Shown: positions 9,961 to 20,993 of the stretch, piece after piece
Layout of the letters: each line of letters opens with the position of its first letter
Position numbering within the stretch: position 1 is the first letter of the stretch
Origin: Nematostella vectensis
Taxonomy: Eukaryota; Cnidaria; Anthozoa; Actiniaria; Edwardsiidae
Assembly: GCF_932526225.1 (NCBI RefSeq)
Contig: NC_064043.1
Span: 16,366,085-16,430,084, forward strand
Length of the DNA stretch: 64,000 nucleotides
Reading direction: 5' to 3'
Translations under genes and position numbers: made by a program
The notes under the pieces: generated by a model
Database searches by the model: none
The model's input: only the letters and a program-made list of their open reading frames with translations
What the model was told of the DNA's origin: nothing

Positions 9961-12900
9961 ATGAACGTTACTCGAGGAAAATCAAGTGTGATAATTCTCA
10001 GATTGATTGTCATCCTACAAGGAACCTCAAGCATTTCTGGTAAGCCGAATATTATTTGGATAGTCTCTCGTCGACGATTTCTTTCGGTTTGTGCTTATAC
10101 CATCGCGTGAAAGTACGAGTCATAAAACGCAGGCGATATACTACGACGAAACAAGCACATAATTTTACAGGGCACATTCACGAGTAAAAAATTTATAACT
10201 CTAGCGTCAAAGATAACCAGAAACTTACACAGTTACACAGTCGTAACACATAAAGTCATAACACAGTAACACATGTAGAACAACACAGTAACACACATAC
10301 AATCTTAACAGAGTAATAACACAGTAACACATATGTCATTACACATTAACACCTGTAGATATAACACAGTAACACATGTAGATATAGCACAATAACACAT
10401 GTAGATATTCCACAGTAACACATGTAGTCATAACACAGTAACACATGTAGATATAACACAGTAACACATGTAGATATAACACAGTAACACATGTAGATAT
10501 GCCACAGTAACATGTAGTCATAACACAGTAACATGTAGTCATAACACAGTAACACATGTAGATATAACACAGAAACACATGTAGTCAAAACACAGTAACA
10601 TGTAGACATAGTGCAATAACACACATACAGTCGTAGCACAGTAACACCTGTTATCATATCACAGTAACACATACAAAATCTTAATCCTATGCAATTACCC
10701 GGCTATACTATGTATTGTTAAGCCCGTATACCTCTTCTTTGGTTTAGGTGTCGATAAAGAGTGTGAATCATGCTATTCCTTCCATGATGACATCATGTCA
10801 TGGCTTCTCAGCCGACAACAATGCTCGGTTGCTGGTGGCGATTTGGTTGTAATGGAGACAAAGGAGGAGTGGGCGTTCATCACGGAGCAAATTCAAACCA
10901 AGACGGTCCCAGACGGGTCAAACGAGTCGTTCATTGGGATGGAGATTCCTGACAATTGGAAGAAAGGAGAGCCTTTGAAGTGGAAAAACGGAGCTAATTT
11001 TACCCTCACAGACAAATGGCAATCAGGCAAGCCAACAGCGAATGAAGGAGAGCAGCGTACTTCAAGCGTGTTGATATCACGAGATTACATGTTCAAAGGA
11101 TCTCTGAATTCTATAAGATATGATTTACAGAGAGGTCGCATCTGTGAATATAAGAAAGGTAAGATATTATGTTATGCACCTATTATACAAAAACCTCAGC
11201 ACAAACAGCGCCAATAGCGACTGGCTAATGGCAGTTCTCCGTTTGCATTGACAAGGTTTTTGTGAAACAGGTGTATATCCTTTTGTCAATGATAAATGCC
11301 TCGAACGATAACAGCAACAATGTCATGTTTATCAGACTGTAGCCAAGCAGGTCGTGTGCCGCGATGTATCAGCCCAACTACAGAAACCCTTACGACTGAA
11401 ACAATAGCAGCTTCACAATTAACACCGTCATCTTCAGCGACAACAACAACTATACGTACAAATACCAAGACGACGGAGTCAGCAATAACAACAAGTTTAT
11501 CGACCTCACTGCCAGTTATTCTGCCGAGTAAGTGAACCTAAACAATAAAGAAGATATATTCTTTGAGGAAAAAAATAGAATTGAAAATGTCTATCTAACT
11601 TTGCGTTGGGTTTATTTTATCTGATGTGCTGGAGAGTGGTTGAAAGGTAAACACATTGGCCGGGTTTTTTTATTTTATCTGATGTGCTGAAGAGTGATTC
11701 AAAGGTAAACATATTGGTCGGGGGGCTTTATTTTATCTGATGTGCTGGAGAGTGATTCAAAGGTAAACATATTGGACGGGGGGCTTTATTTTATTTGATG
11801 TGCTGGAGAGTGATTCAAAGGTAAACATATTGGACGGGGGGCTTTATTTTATCTGATGTGCTGGAGAGTGGTTGAAAGGTAAACATATTGGACGGGGGGC
11901 TTTATTTTATCTGATGTGCTGGAGAGTGGTTGAAAGGTAAACATATTGGTCGGGGGGGCTTTATTTTATCTGATGTGCTGGAGAGTGGTTGAAAGGTAAA
12001 CATATTGGTCGGGGGGGCTTTATTTTATCTGATGTGCTGGAGAGTGATTCAAAGGTAAACATATTGGACGGGGGGCTTTATTTTATCTGATGTGCTGGAG
12101 AGTGATTCAAAGGTAAACATATTGGACGGGGGGCTTTATTTTATCTGATGTGCTGAAGAGTGGTTGAAAGGTAAACATATTGGACGGGGGGCTTTATTTT
12201 ATTTGATGTGCTGGAGAGTGGTTGAAAGGTAAACATATTGGACGGGGGGCTTTATTTTATCTGATGTGCTGGAGAGTGATTCAAAGGTAAACATATTGGA
12301 CGGGGGGCTTTATTTTATTTGATGTGCTGGAGAGTGGTTGAAAGGTAAACATATTGGACGGGGGGCTTTATTTTATCTGATGTGCTGGAGAGTGATTCAA
12401 AGGTAAACATATTGGACGGGGGGCTTTATTTTATTTGATGTGCTGAAGAGTGATTCAAAGGTAAACATATTGGACGGGGGGCTTTATTTTATCTGATGTG
12501 CTAAAGAGTGATTCAAAGGTATACATATTGGTCGGGGGGGCTTTATTTTATCTGATGTGCTGGAGAGGTGAAAGGTAAACATATTGGACGGGGGGCTTTA
12601 TTTTATCTGATGTGCTGGAGAGGTGAAAGGTAAACATATTGGTCGGGGGGCTTTATTTTATCTGATGTGCTGGAGAGTGGTTGAAAGGTAAACATATTGG
12701 ACGGGGGGCTTTATTTTATCTGATGTGCTGGAGAGTGATTAAAAGGTAAACATATTGGACGGGGGGCTTTATTTTATCTGATGTGCTGGAGAGTGATTCA
12801 AAGGTAAACATATTGGACGGGGGGCTTTATTTTATCTGATGTGCTGAAGAGTGATTCAAAGGTAAACATATTGGTCGGGGGGGCTTTATTTTATCTGATG

Positions 12901-15900
12901 TGCTGGAGAGGTGAAAGGTAAACATATTGGACGGGGGGCTTTATTTTATCTGATGTGCTGGAGAGGTGAAAGGTAAACATATTGGTCGGGGGGCTTTATT
13001 TTATCTGATGTGCTGGAGAGTGGTTGAAAGGTAAACATATTGGACGGGGGGCACGGCGCATGCGATTATTATCAACAACGCTATTGTCTTTTCTTATTGC
13101 TTATTTCCTTCCTCTCTGTTCATTTATATCTCATGGTTAATCAAGGGGTCTTCGCTGCTGCCAAGAAGCTCTGTTTCCCCATGTTATAATGAATATCAGA
13201 AATAAATGAATGGGTTGATATTTGGTGCATTTACAAAGCCATGTAGAGTAAATTATACTTTTTCTTATTCAGAGGAGTCGTCGACTATCCAATCTCTATC
13301 AACTCCAAGAGATGATGCACCTCACGGTACATTACCCAATACTACGTGACGAAAGAGACAGTTTGCAGCTCCCCTCCTCTAATTCCAGTCCGGGGGCGGG
13401 AATTTCAGCGTTTGACCATTTAACGGACCACTTAATTCCATGGATCAAGGGGTGGGGGATTTCTCCCAAGTCCCCTTGATAGCCTACCTCTTTACCTAAT
13501 GACACTTCTTCACTTCTTCTGGATAAAAAATATATGAATATGTTTTATAAAATTGCCAAAAAACTACTATAAAATTGTGCCATGTAACACAGTTTGCCAG
13601 TGGAGTATGACGCTGGTCCAATCTGAGCTATTGCAACATGGGTGAAAAGCAGTCACCAACAAGCACAAAAAATACATAATATCCCGCTCCCGCTAGAAAT
13701 GAAGCATTATTTGCGTCTTGTGAGAACTGACTGCTTGTCCCTGATGACTCCACTATAGTTTTCTGAATCCTGTACTATTGGTTATTTCAGCGTCTTCTAA
13801 GTCATCTAGCGCGCTGTCCTTGGAGGTGCTGGTGGTCCTAGTACTCCTCTCTGTGGCATGCATCATACTCATCATCATCGTGTGCGTGTGGAAACACCAG
13901 CACCGCGGTAAGCCTGTGGTATCCTGATCCTCAACATGGCTCTAATAGGGGACTTGCGATAAGAGATCACGTGACTGTTTGTTTGGCAAACTAGCGCGCG
14001 CTCAGGCTTTTAGCGGCAAAATAACAGTAACAAAAAGCAACTTATTCAGCACTTACAAAAAAGCCAGAATTCTTTTTTTAGAAACGGTTTAGCTTCATTT
14101 CAAAGACCTTGATTTTTAGCATCTTGATTTCAATCTTACCGTAGATGTTATTAACTAATTAAACAATAGTTAAATTTCAATTTTCAATTTGTTTATATCC
14201 GCAGAAAAAAAGCGTCCCAGAAAATCAAGGTATGAGGGTCAAAGTCAAGGTCAATACAGACCTCTAATACTTACAAGAGGATATGAGCATACCGGCGCTT
14301 TTTAAATTTGTCCACTCTCAGACGGGGCGCTTATTCGAGGGAGGCGCTTATTTAAAAGGACTCTTTCTTGTCCAGAGTCTATGAGCTCCATTGCTTTCTT
14401 ATAATAACATGTATAATAGTTATATTACTTAGTTACAAAAACAATCTTGGGGGGGGGGGGCGCTTATTCGAGGGAGGCGCTTATTCGAGTAAATTTGGTA
14501 TATTATCTTTGTTTAGACAACGATACTCGTAAATCGCGCGCTCTGATTGGTCAAGGGTCCATGTGTTATTTGAGGACACACAGACGCTTGGCGTTAGTAT
14601 ACACATATCTTATTGTTTTGTGCGTCTGTCTCGACTCCGTCTCGTTGCGTACTTTTTGTTCATGACACGCCGTGGCGTGATCTGTGCATTTATAAGAGGA
14701 CAGACGCACGCAAAAATAGATCTATTTGTAAAGTATATCTTTTCTCAGGCTGTTTCCGAGAGTACCTAACATTTAATCGGATCCCCCACTGCATGGCATA
14801 CTTTTAATTTACATTTGTTTTTGTTTAAGCACAAGTAGAAAAAACGCCATTCCAGTAACCATTATCCACCACGCGCATCGTGAGGCTTCTGAGGACGAGA
14901 ACACGCGCGGCGCAGACTACATCGATACGCATGAGCATATGGAGCTAGCTGCTGACCCTGGAACGCAGCCTTGCGTGACAAATGCAGTGATTCACCCTGG
15001 GTCCTCCCCCGGAACCACTGATCAAAGTTATGAGGATATAGCTGATGCAAGCGGGGGTCACGTGTACGATGGTATCGCGGGCGCTTCCTGTGGCGTCGTG
15101 TATGATTCCGCGCCTGACCTGGAATCCCAGGGATCTTCCTACACTAATAGCTGCACTGCCTCGTATAGCTCGCTCAATGAGCTAGTTCACCGCGCCTTCG
15201 CCACAGGCGACCCAAGCAGCCGGGAGACCCCACCTGAACCAGTTTACGCTCGGGTAAATAAAAAACAAAAAATCGCTAGAAACCGCAATTACGGACAGTC
15301 TGGAGACTGCACAATGCATCAATCAAACGCCGTCACTGGACCTCGGCGTTATGTTAATCTGAACATCGACCCATCCATGTTTCCGAATTCCATTGAAATA
15401 GAACAAAATGCATCTGAGATCTGCAACCGGCTGCCTGTGGATATCTTAACCGCGCCAGGCTCTGAGAGACCTGTGTACGCGAGAGTGCATGTCGGCGAGG
15501 AGCCTCAGCTGATTACCGGGGAAGCAATTGTATCCAAGCAACAGCCAATGAAAATAGAGCATGCGCCCCAAGTGCTGGACAGCGGACCAAGCGACGACGA
15601 GCATGCGCTTTCGATCGGTGACTATCTGTATGCAGTTGTCGACAAGAGAAACAAGGTACTCCATCTGACGAAAATATGTCAAAGACTAGGAATTTGAAGT
15701 GGAATTGCACTTTTCTTTCTCTGTATAGAAATCTTTAATTCAAAAGAAGCATTATTCATGAGTAGGATTTTTAAACTAAAAGGTTTCCCAAACGTTATTT
15801 AGTTGCCGTTTTTTCTCCATCCAGAATATTCTCATAAAATATGGGACACAGTTTAATTAGTATTAGGTATTATGGTTTATTTTCAAAACGCTTTTCTTGC

Positions 15901-16198
15901 TCTTACACCGTCACAGTGATAAATTTCTATTGGATTCACTATTATCATAAAATTGGGGACATTATATAGCTCTGGGAGATTGGTTTAAGCGCACATTATG
16001 TTTGTGTTCTTATTGCAGACGCCTCGTGTCGATCCCGCGGGAAGTCCCGCGAATACTAACGGGTATTACGCGGATCTTGCCGACCTTGATGACGTGGATG
16101 ATACGTCACGTGACGTCATCCTGCCACCGCGTTACGAGCCCACTGACTACGCCGAGATCGTGAGTTGCCAGGTGATGGATGAAGGACCTCATAAATAA
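9961..16198 (+). CDS. C-type lectin-like transmembrane receptor with tyrosine-rich tail (8 exons)
   Basis: Predicted exons: 9961-10039, 10748-11158, 11336-11527, 13273-13326, 13791-13907, 14205-14229, 14830-15655, 16019-16198. Phases agree throughout, giving 627 aa. Residues 1-26 form a signal peptide. Residues 27-163 are a C-type lectin-like domain (CYSFHDD, GGDLVVMETKEEW, FIGMEI, W-x-SGKPT, RICEY). It keeps the outer Cys pair but lacks the EPN/QPD and WND calcium-sugar motifs and the inner Cys pair, so calcium-dependent sugar binding is doubtful. A Thr/Ser-rich stalk spans 164-253 and the helix 258-279. The ~340-residue tail has many tyrosine motifs: YEDI-x8-YDGI (360-375, ITAM spacing) in a 12-residue repeat, two PVYARV, RRYVNL, YLYAVV, YYADL, and TDYAEI near the C-terminus, an ITSM match (TxYxxI). 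If exon 7 is not spliced at 15655 it ends at a stop at 15697, which would drop the TDYAEI exon. Exons 4-6 lie in the duplication shared with 3659-4760. A phosphotyrosine-signalling immune-type receptor is my inference. Confidence 0.78.
10200..10690 (+). repeat. ~23-bp minisatellite in receptor intron 1
   Basis: Degenerate units of the type CACAGTAACACATGTAGATATAA run across roughly 480 bp of the first intron of the lectin receptor. Unit length varies because several copies lack CAC or have GTCATAA in place of GATATAA. Confidence 0.9.
11600..13052 (+). repeat. 58-bp minisatellite in receptor intron 3, about 25 units
   Basis: Units carry CTTTATTTTATCTGATGTGC, TGGAGAGTGATTCAAAGG and TAAACATATTGGACGGGGGG. 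Two main variants alternate (GTGATTC versus GTGGTTG) with a few shortened GAGAGGTG units. Each unit contains AAAGGTAAAC, which resembles a 5' splice site. It begins about 70 bp after the donor at 11527. Confidence 0.93.
13296..14554 (+). repeat. segmental duplication, copy 2
   Basis: Partner of 3659-4760. It carries exons 5 and 6 of the lectin receptor and the 3' part of exon 4. Relative to copy 1 it has a one-base shorter small exon (25 versus 26 bp), which changes the outgoing phase from 0 to 2. The downstream tail exon at 14830 matches that new phase. It also holds a MITE-like half at 13944-14080 that is absent from copy 1. Confidence 0.92.
13944..14080 (-). mobile_element. half of a MITE-like element
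   Basis: From TAATAGGGGACTTGCGATAAG through CACGTGACTG and CAGGCTTTTAGCGGCAAAATAACAG, this matches the reverse complement of the right half of the element at 30550-30822. Only one terminal repeat is present. Copy 1 of the surrounding duplication lacks it but retains its first bases (AATAGGGGACT), so deletion in copy 1 is more likely than a fresh insertion in copy 2. Confidence 0.65.
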
Positions 16199-16914
16199 TG
16201 ACAAGGCCCAAAAGGGGTGTGTGACGATGGCAGAAAAGCAAGCAAGTACCAAGTAGTAAATCAGGGAGAATGGAATAACTGTCCGTGGAAGGCTTTAAAC
16301 CTTTAAATATGATAACTGCCATTAGCGAGCTAATCCGGCGATTGGGGTGTGGACCCCAACCACCAACACTTAAACAGTCACGCGACGAGGAAACTGACAG
16401 GTGAACGAAAGCAAAGAAAGCAAATAACAAGCACGCGTTTGACGTGTATAGGTTGGTAGTGGTGGAGGAGGTCATGCCGGACTAGCTCGCCAGCGACTGC
16501 TGCCTTGACATTTTTGAGCTGTTGATTAATGGAATGGGGGTTGTATGGGTGGATATTCAAGATGAGCGACTAAGTGAATATTGGGATAGGCGTGTGTGTA
16601 TAGTAAAGACAAATGAAAAAGGAATAATATGTTAAATCCTGACAAGGACCAAAGATGTAAACATAGATGTTTAATCCGCCGTTTTAGTGATATCAAGTGG
16701 AGGAGCAAGAGACCCGAGAGCTTTGTTAATATCTTTGCAAGGGGTGTGTATATAAGAAGGATATAACCATAAAAGATAAACGAATGAGCGCTAGAGAGTA
16801 AAGGACGAATGAAATAGTAATTATGACCCTTCATCAAGGACGAATATACCGGGAATTAAACAAAAGGAGTAAAAAGACCAACACACCTCGGAAGTTTGCC
16901 ACTCGTACTTACGA

Positions 16915-17030
16915 TAATAGTAAAACCTTTAAAAGATAAAGTCGACAACAACCCAGATTTATCTTTTTTTTTAGAACGATATTTCGGCAGGCCAATACCT
17001 GCCTTCTTCAGATTATAAATGAGTTACAGT
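16915..17030 (-). mobile_element. Penelope-like element tail signature (tentative)
   Basis: On the minus strand it reads TCTGAAGAAGGCAGGTATTG, GCCTGCCGAAATATCGTTC, then an A-rich run and TAAATCTGGGTTGTTGTCGA. An AAGAAGGC...GCC(G)AAA hairpin followed by this kind of sequence is common at the ends of Penelope-like and related elements in invertebrates. This is from memory. No reverse transcriptase is attached. Confidence 0.35.
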
Positions 17031-18871
17031 GGCATGTTACAGTTAGTATATGTACAAATTTCATTAGTGATTAACTAACAAAAGATAAAAATAGTAATTG
17101 AGTAAGGAGTAACTTAAGAAAGATGGGTGGTGTGGATTACTAAACGGTTTCTTCACGCCGGTTGAGGCCACCAGGTTTAAGAGTGCCAGCCAAGTAATAA
17201 AAATCGTAGTCTAAGGCTACGCAGTGTACGAGATCAACGCGCGCTCCCCTCTGGCTCTGGTATCGCTGGAGTTTATTAATAAAATTCATTCTTAGATATA
17301 TTTTGTTGGCATGATGGCTGCTACAGCTATTTGCTTCACAAAGCTTGTAGAAAATGATAACGTTTTAAGGACTGGTGATAATAAAGAGGGTTGGTCAAAG
17401 TACCCAAGATTTCTCGCTCATTACCAAGGAGTCACATCAAAACTTTCCATCGGCTAGCTCGGGCGAAAACACTCTTTTTATAAGAATGTCTAATTTTCAG
17501 TTGAGGCTCTGGGGCTTTCTTATTTTTGGGACATTTTAAGGCTGAATATGTTCTTAATGATGTTCTTAAATTTTAGTGTATATAAGAATATAATACCAAA
17601 TAAATTATTAGGAAGACACTAACGATCAATAGCAATGAGCACGTGTTACTATGAGCACAATTTGATTCTGATTTTTAGAACGCACCAGGACTAAAAAAGA
17701 AAAAAAAAATGCTATCTGAGCCTCGGCATGTTCTTAGCATGTTTTTAAAATTTGGTGAAATCTCAGGCTGGACGTTCTTATAAAAAAGGCTCTTATAAAA
17801 AAAAGAGTGTAATATTATTTTAGGATAGTAAGAGCGCCACCACAAAGACGAGAAAGGAACATTTTCAAACAATGATGCAGCACTAGTTTATAATGAAGAT
17901 TAAACCCGCAATTTCAAACGTCAACACGAAAAAAGAAGATTTTATTAGTTTTTCTCAGCCCTCTAACGTAGTGCGTCTCTCTGAAATAAAGTTGTTTCGC
18001 TGATAACTTGAGCATTAACCCTCCGTCGGTGACAAAAAAAAAATGGAAAAGAAACGTCTTTAAAAGGACTGTTTTCATGAGACTCTGTGATGATTTGTTA
18101 CCACAACGCCGACGCACGCCACTTTTAATAATTGTAATTACCAGGACTCCTAGACGGACAGTTGGAAGTACAGTGGTTAAACTTCACCAAAAGAGAACAA
18201 ATTATACTATTTCAAACCCAATTATCTCAGAAGATTATCAGTTTTTTCTCCGTAATCTCTAATTTCGGTCGTCACAGTGACGTAAGGGAATTCCTCCGAA
18301 ATTCCTAAATAACACGCGCCAAATGGAGCACTACTTCTGGAAAAACCTTTAAACGGGAAATATCACCTGTGTAAAATAGGGCAAGAAGGAAAACACCGAA
18401 AGCTATCACACAAAGATTTTTCGAATGAAAGATAGTCATTTCAGGATGACTAAGACAAGATTGGTCAAACGTGTCTAGTATTGAAATGATAAGAAGGTCG
18501 GGCGGCTTGTGGACAAACTGTGCCCCCCCTCCCCCTCCTATTCTTGGAGACCCAGCGCTCTTTGTGGGCGCTCCTAAGGATGGTTTCAGATTTCCAATGA
18601 CGCCGGAAAAATAAGTGTACAAAATCTTCTAATCGACTGAGACCTTATAATGGCGGAAGGTGGGAGAGGGGCGGGCCGTAAAGCCGTTTTTGCAAAGCCA
18701 TGGATCGGTTTGGTAAAATAAACCGTTTTGTTACTTGTTGATATTAATTTTTTTCGATCTGATCTTAGCAAAATAGCCAATATCAATATTTGAAGATCTT
18801 TTAATAAGAAATAGTAAATTTGTTGACAAACAAGGGGGAGGGGGTGCGCGCCCCCTGTGTGTAATAAGATG

Positions 18872-19115
18872 CTATGGTCTGGCTATAGAAGAACACGATA
18901 GAGTTTTAAGGTACTTTATTGAGTTGATGCTATAGAAGCACACGATAGAGTTTTAAGGTACTTTATTGAGTTGATGCTATAGAAGTACACGATAGAGTTT
19001 TAAGGTACTTTATTGAGTTGATGCCATAGAAGTACACGATATAGTTTTAAGGTACTTTATTAAGTTGATGCCATAGAAGTACACGATAGAGTTTTAAGGT
19101 ACTTTATTGAGTTGG
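18872..19115 (+). repeat. 47-bp tandem repeat, about 5 units
   Basis: Units read GATGCTATAGAAGTACACGA, TAGAGTTTTAAGGTACTTTA, TTGAGTT, with GATGCC variants. Non-coding spacer. Confidence 0.9.
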
Positions 19116-20139
19116 TGCTCCGGTCGTGCAGGGCTGTAGCAGGGGCACGTGCCCCCCCTTGATGTTTCTGTATTGTCCCTCCCCCCAATCTTTCGAGGTC
19201 TGCTACGGCTATGGTCCATGTCTATATTAAGCGGGGCTTAAGTCACGCAATGGTCGTGCCGTCAACGACGGCATCTCGTCACACTGTGCACCTCTAGTTA
19301 CGCGCCTGGCGGCACAACACATACATGCATGCCGTCTATGAGTGGAGGATCTAGAGAGAAGCGTTTCAGAAACGCAAGTTCATATTAAGCCAATCAACTC
19401 GTAACATAATAAATCACACGCGTATTTACAAAATTACAGTACATGATATGATAGTGAATGCTGGTCAGTTTGTACACAGGAGTTGCTGAGTTCCCTAAAT
19501 TCTGTAATTATCACGGTTTGCTTATCTATAGAAAGGTCTTTTATCTCTGTAGCGACGCAACACGTCACACTCTAACACAGCTCAAACCCCTAACCTGATA
19601 AACTCCGATAAGAAAAAAAAACCCGCTGTTGGTGCTGATTACGTCGCAGCCGAAAGAACAGACAGCTTAGTCGCTTGAGACTCATCTCTGACGAGATTTC
19701 CTCTAACGCGACCACCTTGGTTGTTATAATAATAATTTATTACATTTATATTGCGTAATTATCAATATATAAAAATTTTCAATTGCGCAATTACAGTAAG
19801 CCCTCAGAATTCCTTTTATAGATTTTAATAAAAATTCCTCTAAGTGTCGACCAAGGTCTGATGTATAATATCCTATAGCTTTTTTTGTGAAATACTTCCT
19901 TGTAGCGAACAGCACTTCGCGAATAGGGAATTTAACGGGCTCACCGTTCCGTTGCCATAGAAACAGCAATGTAAACACATGTTACATTTTTATAAAGTTC
20001 ATCCCTAGCTAGATGGCGTGGCCAAATAGTTGGATGATCGGATCCCTGTAGCAAAAGATACGAGTTGTGATTGAAAGGATGGTTGGAAATTCGGGAAACT
20101 GTATCGAATCTCCGGCGTGACGGAATGGTGTGACGCTTC

Positions 20140-20320
20140 ATCGTCATATCACACACGTAGGGCGTGGCAGGCGCGTGACACATCATCATCATAATATCAT
20201 AACACTTAATGCGTGACAGAATAGCGTGACACAAGTAGGGCGTGGCGTATCATCATCATATTACACTTGAAGGCGTGACGGAATAGCGTGACACGAGTAG
20301 GGCGTGACGCATCATCATCA
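20140..20320 (+). repeat. ~60-bp tandem repeat, about 3 units
   Basis: Repeated GCGTGACGGAATAGCGTGAC, ACAAGTAGGGCGTGGCG and CATCATCATATTAC segments, diverged between units. Confidence 0.8.
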
Positions 20321-20993
20321 TATTACATATCGGAACACTCTTGTAGAAAACGCTCGCTTACAGGCCCTAGCAGCTGTGTTGTTGATTGTGTCACACAAAG
20401 TCATGCGATGGTTATGCGTGGCTACTACGACTACTCGTGGGAACGAGGTTGTGATATGGCCATGACCACGCAGCGAGAAAGAAGTTGACGAAATTTACAT
20501 CTAAATATTAAATGATTCAAAATTTCCATTCGATTGTAGTAATGCATTTGTATTCATTTCCTAACCCTGATGTCGCTTTTTTATCAGATCTTTGGTAAAA
20601 AAAATTATCTTTGGTAACATTCCATAGTTATTCAATAGAAAGACAATTCCTGTTTGTTTAAGCAAGAAACCAAATGTTTCCCAATTGAACTCGAACCCCT
20701 GTCGTTTCATTAGGAATTATACGCCTTGGCATATCATTGGATCAGACATTTTTTTCACGAAATTGCTAACATTGCACGACCTTTTTTTTGGCCGAATACA
20801 TAGTCACTTCCGGTTTAACCGCGCCCGATGATTTCATCATATGACCTGATTGGTCGAGAAGGGGATGCTCATTTCAAGTCACGTGTCCAAATACAGCAAA
20901 CATTCTCTCGGGAAAGATCATGCAGTTCAAAGGCCTCCAGATGGCTGGAAATCACTTAATTCGATAGCCTATTTCACCTCTATTTTCTACAAC

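Larger units (their letters stand above)
16199..20993 (+). other. repeat-bearing spacer between the lectin receptor and the phosphatase
   Basis: No convincing gene on either strand. Contents: a Penelope-like tail signature at about 16915-17030, poly-A and poly-T tracts around 17690-17810, a stretch at 18540-18600 resembling 6655-6730, a 47-bp tandem repeat (18872-19115) and a ~60-bp tandem repeat (20140-20320). Confidence 0.5.
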
